The notes under the pieces were generated by a model, which was given only the letters and a program-made list of their open reading frames with translations, made no database searches and was not told the origin of the DNA. The translations under genes were made by a program, and so were the position numbers. Positions 23,388 through 33,141 of a stretch of DNA of 64,000 bases are shown in pieces. The DNA is taken from positions 270,305,111-270,369,110 of the forward strand of contig OX422219.1 in NCBI GenBank assembly GCA_949130495.1. Reading direction: 5' to 3'. The DNA comes from Sambucus nigra (lineage: Eukaryota; Streptophyta; Magnoliopsida; Dipsacales; Adoxaceae). Within the stretch, counting starts at the first letter, position 1. Each line of letters starts with the position of its first letter.

Positions 23388-24090
23388 TCGGACTAACGAA
23401 CCATTTCACTACTAAAAATTAATTTAGAGGCCATCGGGCGCCCCTCAGCCTCGAGTTGGCCCCGATCAACTTCACCATCAGAGTGACAGATCTTTGAATC
23501 TTTAAAGGGCACTAAAATACATTTCCAACGGTCCACCCCATGATTAAAATTGCATAACCGTTTGGACGAACGATCAGTTTTCCCTTGAAAATTGATTCTG
23601 AGGCCACCGTGCGCTCCCGGACTCCTTTTGACCAAAGTTAAATCTTTAGATCGAACAAGACTGGATGAATATTTGAAGGGCACTGAATATCCTTTCTAAT
23701 AATCCACCCCGTGAGCAAATTCTGACCTACGGTATGGACGAACGATCCATTTTACTCTGAGAGGTCACCGGACGCTTCTGGGCAACGGTTTACCAAGGTC
23801 AACTTTCTGAACCAAGCGAAACTATTTGTAATGTCTAAGTACATATCCTAAATTTTCCAACGGCCTGCCTCGTGCACGATTCTAACTTACCATTCGAACG
23901 AACGATGCGTTTTTGTTCGACGATCTCCCTTTTAAAAGATCGATGTGCGCTTTCGAGCCACATTTGACCCAAAATCAACTCCCAGACCCGAGAGCGGTCG
24001 AAAGGACTCTCAAAGGTATCCTAAGTATCTTTCTAATGGTATTCCCCGTCCACGATTCGAATCAACAGTTTTTGCACTACGATCATTTTT
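23388..24090. repeat. Tandem array of about 170-bp units in the Tat1 LTR
   Basis: Four diverged copies and the start of a fifth, beginning near 23388, 23563, 23735, 23895 and 24070. Each starts with a GGACGAACGATC-like motif followed by a T/C-rich stretch, then a GAGGCCACCG block, a TTTGACC block and CCACCCCGTG near the end. Their position upstream of the TATA box suggests repeated enhancer-like U3 sequence. Confidence 0.85.
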
Positions 24091-24210
24091 CCAGAAAAGT
24101 ATGCACGAGACTACCAATTGGCAGGTCCTGAACCCTACCTATTGGCACAGTGTCAAGGGTTACCTGGAGATAGGCACACCTTGGGGTAGGACGATCGACA
24201 CCCCCCTTGT

Positions 24211-24219
24211 CCCTATAAA
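24211..24219 (+). promoter_or_regulatory. TATA box of the Tat1 LTR
   Basis: CCTATAAATAGAGGCC lies downstream of the tandem array and upstream of the presumed R region. It is a textbook plant core promoter. Confidence 0.7.
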
Positions 24220-25240
24220 TAGAGGCCATGGTCTCACCGCCAAAAAGGGGGAAGAAATCCATTAGCATCAGTGATCTCAATAACATTATCTCGAAATCAG
24301 CGAAGTTCCATATGAGAAGTTCCATTCAATCCTAAATACCCATTCTTTTCACACCCAATTTGGCAAATATCCTTCTCTCTAATCAACATTCATCAACATT
24401 CAAAGGAGTTTATCCAAGATCAAAAATCAAGATCTAAGGGAAGGTTAAAGTCTTTCTCCCTCTCTTTTAATCTCTTGGTTTTGTATAAGTTATATTAGAT
24501 TCCTAATCTAGTTTCACTTTAGTTTATACAGATTAAAATCTACGCTTTTATTAGTATATTTCACATACTTTATTTTCCATAAAGAAAACCAAAAATAGAA
24601 TAGGATTACACTCGTAAACTCCAAACATAATTATCCATCACACTTTTTCCAAAACCAAAAACACATTTTCTACACATGCACACATAATAAAATTCCGTTT
24701 GAATCTATGGGATAAACCCCACCCATGTTCTACATTCGAACTACGTGGACTTTGATGCCTTTATAGGCTACCTAGGCATCTCGGATTAAAATTCGAGACT
24801 CGAGTCCAATTTTCCAAATTTTCCAACTTCTCTTATTTTCCAAATTTCACAAATCCCCTCAATTTCACAATTATCACACATATACATATATATCCTTTCA
24901 TCTCACACATGTTATCGTTTCCCAATTGCGATTAATATCGCGATGAACTCTCATATTCTATCCTCTAAATTTATTATTATGACCTCACCCTACCTTTTCC
25001 ATGGTAAGGGTCGAACGATTTCAATCACCATTATATAAACACATACGCACACTTCACGGGGATAAAGGAAAATATTAACATTTTCCCATGAGAGACCGAA
25101 AGGGCGGGATGGGTTCCTAACACCTTCCCATTCCGTAACATATCCCCCGGACTTCCGATCTATTGGTTTTGTATGCATCAGTTTTTTCCTTGATGTCTCT
25201 CTCTCCAAGTGGCAACATGTTCTTTTGCCTGTTTTATGCA

Positions 25241-25848
25241 AAATAGGCCGTCGACTCCATCTCTTTATATTCACCCCACACCGATGATGGCTGAAGCACC
25301 TTTAGAACAGGGATGTGAGGCCACGATGCAGTTATTTCTGGGGGGAACCTCCTCCTCCTTCCCCCCGAATGCCACAGTCGGGATGGCCACGGGATATTAG
25401 CTTCCTAGTTTAATAGGCAAACTAAATGAGTCGTATTTATGTGATATTCAAGCCCTAGTCCACTAGGCATGCTTAGAACCCCTGATTTATGGGGAGATTC
25501 AAGTCCTACTTTACTAGGCACACTTAAAGACCCTGATTTCTGGGCACACTCAAAGTCCCAATGTACTTAAAGGACCTCTATGATTGCTCGACTAAGTAAA
25601 TTTGGCACACATGAAAAATGTAATATTTTAAAACCCCAGTTCACTTGAAGCACATATGGTTGCTCGACCAAGTACTCTCGGTAAATTTTGATCTTATGAT
25701 CGCAAATGATCCATTATCCTTAGATAACCATTAACTAGTTTCTCGGGCCGGTACATATGGTAAGTTTATTGTTCAAAATATTTAAAATCATAATAAAATT
25801 GTGGAGACATGTTCAATCGAGAGGAGTGGGGGAAACCCCCAAAATACT
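25241..25848 (+). other. Tat primer-binding-like site and leader
   Basis: GCCGTCGACTCCATCTC (25247-25263) resembles a decayed version of the Tat primer-binding site, whose usual form is TGGCGACTCCACTGGGG. About 580 bases of leader-like sequence follow, with short repeated phrases (CACTAGGCA, CTCGAC-AAGTA) and a short frame starting near 25284 that matches nothing I know. The leader is broken off by Tekay-B at 25849. Its presence means the LTR to the left also served as a 5' LTR. Confidence 0.5.
25844..25848. repeat. Target-site duplication of Tekay-B, left copy
   Basis: ATACT directly before the LTR start at 25849. The same five bases follow the other LTR at 36108-36112. Confidence 0.93.
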
Positions 25849-28816
25849 TGTGACACCCCGACTAATTAAATACCGGGTAGCTACTCCTTTATTTAAATTG
25901 ATACAAAATGTCAAGTTGGTTGAGTTCATAGCATCACTGTCGATTTTTTTTAACAATTTCTAGCCACCTAATATTTAAAAAGTGAGTTGCCAAATTTTAT
26001 TAAATTAAATTAACATGCAACCAATTAAATTAAGCTAACCATACAACATCCACATTATAACCACAACAGAATAATAATGGAATAAATAAAAAGATTATGG
26101 AGTAACACTCCCCTGCATAACCCAAATACTGAATAAATCCAAATACAAAAGTCTGAAAAAAATAGATAAATCCAAAACTAAAATAAAAGTGAAAGTCTGA
26201 GAATGTTGTCTCTAAATAGAAATGGGCTACATGCCCTACCAGATGAGTAACCCTGAGTAGAATCAAGTGCAGAATGTGGAGGTGTCTAATATTGAGATCC
26301 TGTAACTTCCACAACAGCTACAGCACGTCAATGTAATAGAACTCCGATGTTTGGCATCCCTGTGGTTGGGAACCTAAAAAGGTTCTACAAGAAAAATAGA
26401 TTTGAAAGCAAACGAGTCAGAGCCTGAGGTGAAAACAGTTTAAAAATATAGCAAGTGTTTAATTGCAATAAATAGTAAATATTTTGTACACATTAGTGAC
26501 GTGCTCTCACATGAGTTCCTCACCCCTCAACTAATGTGCATGTCTAACGTATACCCTTGACCCATCCTATTTATGCCGATAACTAACTAGTCTGTACCAC
26601 TACTTGTATTTACAATATAATATATAGGTCTACTCATAGTAATCTAATATACTCAGCGTATAACTCACCCTTACATTAATCAAATTATTTCATCAATTAC
26701 GATATAAATTCTTACCGTTTTAATCCCATTCAAGTACCTCGATTATTCGTATTCAAAAATTTAACAGTGAGTCAGTTACAAGTACAAGTATAACATTCTC
26801 AATTTATATATACAATATGGCACCCATAGGCTAAGCTGCAGTGTCCACATACTCTGCTATCGAGTCTCGGTACAACATGTACATACGGACTACGCGTTCT
26901 GAATCGCTTAGGAACTATTTTCATAAATAAAATCACATATATTGGAGGCGAACATAGTTCACATACCCACGGGCTACGCTCCCATGGTCAGCTGACTTAT
27001 TAACTCACAAATAAGCCATTCACTGCCCTATGTACTAAAGGTACCAATATAAATCCCCCCGTAGGCACACAAGGATTAGATGGCCCTCTTCCGAAAGCCG
27101 ACCTCCCGTGATAGCAAGTATGTTAGGTATGTCATACACGTAATAATCCATATACTAAGCATTCACACAACTTAGATAACTTGTTATATTATTAAAGGTA
27201 TATTCTCTGCCCTATACCACTAGTCTAATTCATACACTATGATTATTCCGGATGATATATAATATATTTCACCGATACGTCTCATGGCGTATAATTTCGA
27301 GTTCTTAAAACCTAACCGAAGAGGTTACTAAGTCTCCTATTTTTATCACATATCAATTCCGTACTCCGAGGTCCTTGTTTATGTCCCAAATCCTAACTTA
27401 TTACTCCTAAGAATTTAAATCATGTTCTCACATCATAAAATAGGAAATCACTCGTCGGACACTCGTAAATTCAACACTACTTTCCAACCAAATTCTAATA
27501 TGTACCGGTCTTCAATTATACCCCTACTGGTCTCCCTAAAGTCCTAATGTATTCACATAATCCCCAACTACAACGTTCGATGGCCGAAAACACTTAAAAT
27601 CAAAAAGGGGAAAAAGGTCATAGTTTCTGGGGAGATCGATCGATCGATCGACCTTGAGTATCAATCGATCATGCCCAGTCAATCGATCGACCTATGATTG
27701 TCGATCGATCGATCAAGCAGGTGCAGGCTACGATTTTCCTTCGTTTTCAGTCCCAGTTTTGTCCCAAATCTTCATTACATGATGTTAAATCCTAAAGTAG
27801 ACATATTGGGTCATTGTACTCCCTCATTACATGATTCTTAATGTTCCATAACTCTTAAATCATTATCAAATAGAATTTTCTTGGATCAAATCATCATATT
27901 ATCCTAAAAACCCTATTTTTTCTATTTTCTTCAAGAACCATCATACTTCTCTTCCTAAATCCATTTTTAATTCATCAAGGGTTCTGATTTTGTTAATGGA
28001 AAACTTCCAGAATTAAACTACATGCAAATCCTATCAAAAATTTAGGTTTCTTCTCCAAATTTCATGAGTTGCAATCATTGTTCATAACTATCATCCTACA
28101 CTATCATGGATAAGTTATTCACTGAAACTAAATGAAATCAAATCACTTGCCTAGAAATTGATGTTCTGATCCGTTGGTGATGTTAAGGGTTGGTTCTATT
28201 CCTCTCTCCGGTCACAATTTCGGCGAATAGTGGTGGTGTGTGGTGGTTATGGCCTTGAGAACTTCTTGTAACTTCTCCTCTTTCTCATGTTTCCCACCCC
28301 TTTCTTTCTGACAGATAATGGTCCTAATAGCCTTAATATTGGCTGATAAATAAAGCCTAAAATTCGTGGGTCAAAATCCTTTAAAAATTAAAATGACTAA
28401 AATACCCCCTGGGTTGCCGGTTTGGCCTAAAAATGCCCCGTGACCCAAACTAAACCCCCGGCTAGTGTTTTCTGACTATTTTGACCCCTTTAGACACGTT
28501 GGCGCACTCAAAACAACCATACAGATGATAAAATCATAATTTACTATTAAATCCAATTAAGTTGATTCCTGACACGACTCACACGCGTGTCCCAACTTAA
28601 TTTCCCGAATTGTCGTATTTATGAATCGCGACAATTTTAATAAATTCAATAATCATATATTACCATATTCACCCAGTAATATTCAACATTATTATCATAA
28701 TAGAATACCAACTCTCGTCTCGCTAGTATTTAAATTCGGATTAATTTCTACTTAAATATCCCATTTAATTTAATTAATCCCTTTAAATAAAATTAATAAA
28801 ATTACAGGGTATTACG
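25849..28816 (-). repeat. 3' LTR of Tekay-B (2968 bp)
   Basis: Starts TGTGACACCCCG. Ends TATTACG, with the last base of the expected CA changed to G. It contains the CGATCGAT cluster at 27628-27722. Non-coding throughout. Confidence 0.93.
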
Positions 28817-28830
28817 TACTTCCCCCCTAA
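28817..28830 (-). other. Polypurine tract of Tekay-B
   Basis: The minus strand reads TTAGGGGGGAAGTA next to the LTR boundary, nearly identical to that of Tekay-A. Confidence 0.85.
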
Positions 28831-28839
28831 TAATAGAAT

Positions 28840-30380
28840 TTCATCCCGAAATTCAGAAATAAAATATACCTGGAAAAAATAACTTTGGATAACGCTCGCG
28901 CATCTCATCCTTGCTCTCCCAGGTAGACTCCTCGGCATTATGATGCCGCTACTGAAGACGTACTAACGATACTATCTTTGACCTCAATCTCCTCTCGCTA
29001 TGGTCTAGAATAGCAACTGACCCCTCCTCATAGGAACTTTCTGGCTGCAAATTGATATCCTCTAAAGCAATGTGAGTATGGGCCAAATTGTCTCGAAGAT
29101 ATCTCCTTAGTGAGAAAATATGGAACACGTCATGGACCCTATGCAAGTGTTCTGGTAATCCAAGTCTATACGCAACTTGACCAATTCACTCGATTATAGG
29201 GAATGGTCCCATATATATAGGCGCCAACTTCCCCTTTCTTCTCGAAATTCATAATCCCCTTCATCGGAGACACTCTGAGCGACTCATGGTCCCCCTCATT
29301 GAACTCTAGAAAGGACCTCTATCCTCGTCGAAGTATCCTGAATCACCTCCGGTCCAAGTAGCTTTTTATCCCTCAACTCTAGCCAACATGTTGGGGAACG
29401 AAAAAGCCTACCGTACAATGCCTCGAATGGAGCCATACCAATAGTGAAATGGTAGGAGTTATTATAGGCAAACTCCACTAGTGGAAGATACTGCTCCCAA
29501 CCACCCCCAAAGTCGAGGATGCACATACGCAACATGTCCTCTAACATCAGATTCATCCGCTCGGTCTGCCCATCTATCTGCGAGTGATATGCTGTACTTA
29601 ACCACAACTCCGTACCCATGGCTTCTTGGAAACTCTCCCAAAACTGTGATACAAAGATTTTGTCCCTGTCAGACACGATATTAAGAGGCACCCCTTGGAG
29701 TCTCACTATCTCAGCTATGAAGATCTGGGCGTACTGTCCCGTAGTATAGTCCATCCGAATTGGGATAAAGTGAGCAACCTTGGTCAACCGATACATGATT
29801 ACCCATATGGAATCGTGACCTCTCTATGATGTAGGTAACCCCGTGATGAAGTCCATGGAAATGCTCTCCCATTTCCACATAGAAACCTCTAATGGTTATA
29901 GAAGTCTTGTCGGTCTTTGATGGTCTACCTTTACTAGCTGACAAGTGGCACATTTCAAAACAAACTCGACAATATCCCTCTTCATCCCGCTATACCAGTA
30001 CTGTCGCCTTAAATCCTCGTATATCTTATCCCCACCAGGATGCATCGCAAATCGCAAATCGCAAACCGTACGACTCTGTCATCACCTCGTGTTGTAAGTC
30101 TTCCCCCTCAGGAACAACTGACCTTCCATTGAAGTGTAAGCCCCCGTATGAACTAACGGTAGAAGACTCAGCCCCTATGCTAGTAATCTTACTATCTGCT
30201 CTTGGCAGAATGGGTCCGCTGCCTGAGCCTGTATAAATCTCGTAATGATCTGGGGCGTAGCTGTCATCACAGACATGAATGATCAGGCCACTGGGTCCTG
30301 GTGTCCCAACTCCTTCCACTTCACTTTCACACCTCAACCACCTTACCAACTAGCCTATGGCTCAACGCGTCTGCTACTAT
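28840..30380 (-). pseudogene. Tekay-B integrase and chromodomain
   Basis: Read right to left: the zinc finger (HPGGD-like and C-x2-C near 29990-29950), a core with SDRDKIFVSQFWESFQEAMG and GQTERMN (29690-29560), FAYNNSYHFTIGMAPFEALYG (near 29450), then VFHIFSLRRYL (29130-29100) and a chromodomain with RHHNAEESTWES (near 28950-28900). It follows Tekay-A integrase closely at protein level, but frame changes occur near 29800, 29300 and 29150. First-Asp sequence is readable near 29790-29820. Confidence 0.87.
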
Positions 30381-31404
30381 GTTAGCCTTCCTTGGGTGGT
30401 ATTGGATATCGAACTGATAATCCTTCACAAACTCAAGCCATTGACGTTGACACATATTCATCTCCTTCTGCGTGAAGAGGTACTGTAGGGACTTGTGGTC
30501 TGTGAATAAGCGAAATTTCTCCCCCAGGAGACAGTGTATTCAAATCCGAAGTGCAAATACAACTGCCCCTAACTCCAAGTCATGGGTGGGGTAATTCTTC
30601 TCGTGAGACTTAAGCTTACGGGAATCATAAGATCTAGCCTGACTCTCCTACTGCACTACACCCCCAAGTCCTAGTAAGGAAGCATTAGTGTAGACTATAT
30701 ACTCCATTCCGGGCCTAGGTAATGCTAACACTGGTGTTGCGGTCAACTTGTCTTTTAACTCGTCGAAAGCCAACTGGAAGGCATTACTCTAGATAAATGG
30801 TACTCCCTTACGAGTCAGATGTGTCAATAGACCCGCTGTCTTCGGGAACCTTCGAATTAATCTCCTGTAGTATCCTGCTAGGCACAAGAAACTACGTATC
30901 TCTATCGATGTTGTGGGTTGCCCCCACTCCCTCACTGCTGATACCTTCCTCGGATCAACAGATATCCCCCTGTCAGAAAAGATGTGCCCCAAAAACTTAA
31001 ACCTCCTTCAGCCAAAACCCATATTTCTCATATTTTGCATAAAACTCGTGCTTATATAGTGTTCGCAAAACCTGCCTCAAATGCTCGGCATGCTACTCCT
31101 CAGTCCGTGAATAAATCAAAATGTCATTTATGAAGACGATGACAAACTGATCCAAGAACTATCTAAACACTTGGTTCATGAAGTCCAGGAATACGGCGGG
31201 AGCATTTGTCAGCCCAAATGGCATGACTCTGAACTCATAGGATTCATATCTTGTCAAGAAATAGTCTTCGACATCTCTTACTCCCTGATACACAGCTTAT
31301 GGTATCCCGATCCCAAGTCAATACTTGAGGAGGAAGTAGCTCTCCTCAATTGATCGAATAAGTCATTGATTTGGGGCAATGAATACTTATTCTATATCAT
31401 GACG
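30381..31404 (-). pseudogene. Tekay-B RNase H and C-terminal part of reverse transcriptase
   Basis: RNase H sequence near 30540-30380 parallels Tekay-A ([14 protein letters not shown], then [14 protein letters not shown]). Reverse transcriptase is seen from the palm (DDI-coding stretch near 31110-31140) through [17 protein letters not shown] sequence (near 30870). Homology to Tekay-A runs up to about 31404 (Tekay-A 2848) and then stops sharply. There are many stops. The fingers region and protease are absent. Confidence 0.85.
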
Positions 31405-32205
31405 TTACCATATTCTCTTATCACACCGATTTATTACCGATGTAAAACATTCAATATCACTTCTTACTTCACATTGTACGGTTATACTGACTGTGAATAG
31501 GAATAAAATTAAAGCTAAAGATATTGTTTCCCTTGCGGATGACAACCAGGGTACCAAACTAGCGTACTAAAAACCAACCATCCCCGTCTCCCGACGTTCA
31601 CTAGATTTCATGCTTGGGATATCTTGTAAAATGAAATCCAAACAAGGAACCCCTCGGTACACTACTAACTAACATTTTCGGTCAACAAAAATTTTGGTCC
31701 TCATTATTTGACTTGTACCCCACATCCCTGCTATAATTAGTGCATCTATTCTCATGTTACGAACGAAATATTCATCACGTTACTCCTACTAACTTGGCGT
31801 TAGGCTCTTCAATTTACCACAAAATTATTCCCATGCCCAAAATTATTTCTTTCTATCCATAATCACTTGAGTAAACATCCCTACCCACTGGGATTGGGTA
31901 TAATCCAACAACATACTTCGCAAGTCTCTGTAGGGTTTAATACCTATATATATACAACTGGCTCTGTTTCCTCTTGGATGACACTTAGCACAAATTGTTT
32001 TATGACCAGGACTAATGAACACCTAAAATTACTCTAATGGTCTATCACCACTCAAACCTTAATTAACCAGTTTGAAATCGGGATGCTAATACATTCTACG
32101 CTTATGTTTCGCAGGTAGTACTAGTAAGCTGTGACACACACAGTATTCAAGATTTTCCCTGAACCTAAAAAAAATCACAATAAATGATAAAGTATCGTAC
32201 CTCCA
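31405..32205. other. Unrelated 800-bp segment replacing protease and start of reverse transcriptase in Tekay-B
   Basis: Tekay-A homology ends at about 31404 on one side and about 32205 on the other. The missing piece corresponds to Tekay-A about 2848-3590. The segment shows no long frame, no recognisable domain, no terminal repeats that I can see, and no match to other parts of the window. Confidence 0.6.
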
Positions 32206-32950
32206 AACGTGGGTGGTAGTTGTGGTAGTAGTGGCATAACTACATATCGGGAATTATAGAGGCGTCCATACTGTACTACTTGTTGTTGCTGTGAAGTCTG
32301 TGTTACTGGGGTGAATATCCCCGCTTCCCCAAGTTAGGTATCCTGGGAGTTCGGGTGGACACCTAATGACTGTTGCGGGTCCCTGCCCTTCCTAGGGAAA
32401 TCTCGATGGTAGTGTCCCCGTTTGCTGCATATAAAACACATACGAACAAAGTTTTTTCTCTACTGGCCCTGCTGAGCATGCTGCTGGCCCTGATGGTCTA
32501 GCTGACTTTGCTAAGTTGGCCGAGGCTGTCCTCTCGCTCTTTGCGGGAAAACATGGCATTTGTGGCCATTTCTTCCACACTTAAAACACCTCTTGGTGGT
32601 ATCCCTCTTCCCTTGGCTTTATTAGCTCTGGTGGGTTGGGCTCTTCCTGCCATTTCTATTTTCCTCTTGGTCTTGATGACTCTGAGGCAATTGTCGCTGC
32701 CGTGGCGGTATTTTCCCGTTGTTGCTAACCTTAACATTGTCATATAGATCAAATTCTCTTGTTTTTTGTTCCCTATAAGCTGTACACTGCTATTTTGGTA
32801 TTGCAATATTAGAGTACTCACTACTTGTGCAACGATATTCGCTATCTCAGTGATTTCCGCTCTTTCATGGTGTACTTGAGGTACTTGTCGGTCTTATCCC
32901 GCACTTTCTCCTTTAGCGGTGTTAGTTTGTATCTTCCTCATGAGCGACAT
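32206..32950 (-). pseudogene. Tekay-B gag remnant with two zinc knuckles
   Basis: The start at Met 32950 is in the same place as Tekay-A gag. A short N-terminal part (EITEIANIVAQVV) aligns with Tekay-A, then the capsid core is missing. Two C-x2-C-x4-H knuckles follow, at 32588-32547 and 32438-32397, in the same frame 150 bases apart. Both have Phe at the fourth ligand position, as in Tekay-A. The end (QYGRLYN near 32265) matches the stretch before the Tekay-A protease. Confidence 0.8.
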
Positions 32951-33127
32951 CTGAAATTCAAATGAATTATATAAGTCCATCGACCATACATAACATTGTA
33001 GCAGAAGAACGTATTCTCCAAAACGTAACAAAGAGTGCAACAGTCCTAATAATAGGGCTCTATATCAAAGGACGCTACGCGGAAATCATGACAAGCCATA
33101 CAGATCCTAAGGACTCTAGAACCTGTT

Positions 33128-33139
33128 GCTCTGATACAA
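33128..33139 (-). other. Primer-binding site of Tekay-B
   Basis: The minus strand reads TTGTATCAGAGC, one base from the initiator tRNA-Met type TGGTATCAGAGC, two bases inside the LTR end at 33142. Confidence 0.88.
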
Positions 33140-33141
33140 CA

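Larger units (their letters stand above)
23300..25240 (+). repeat. LTR of Tat1 (start approximate)
   Basis: Recognised by its contents: a tandem array in the U3 part, a TATA box at 24211, an untranslated stretch, and a conserved closing part near 25080-25240 (GATGGGTTCCTAACACCTTCC, then GTTTTATGCA) that is typical of the end of plant Tat LTRs. The end at 25240 is set by CA and by the primer-binding-like sequence just after it. The exact start is uncertain because no polypurine tract was found. Confidence 0.65.
13142..25848 (+). mobile_element. Tat1: Tat/Ogre-type Ty3/gypsy element, plus strand, with antisense genes
   Basis: From left to right it holds protease, reverse transcriptase, RNase H, a second archaeal-type RNase H and integrase (all plus strand), two antisense genes (minus), a minisatellite, an LTR with a 170-bp array, a degenerate primer-binding site and a leader. 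The dual RNase H and the long 3' region with antisense genes are hallmarks of the Tat lineage. The copia element cuts its protease on the left; gag lies outside the window. Tekay-B cuts its leader at 25848. There are many stops, so this is an old copy. Confidence 0.85.

Noticed and set aside
25284..25400. Short frame MMAEAPLEQGCEATMQ as a gag start
   Set aside because: It lies in a Tat leader position but matches no gag that I know and ends after about 38 codons.
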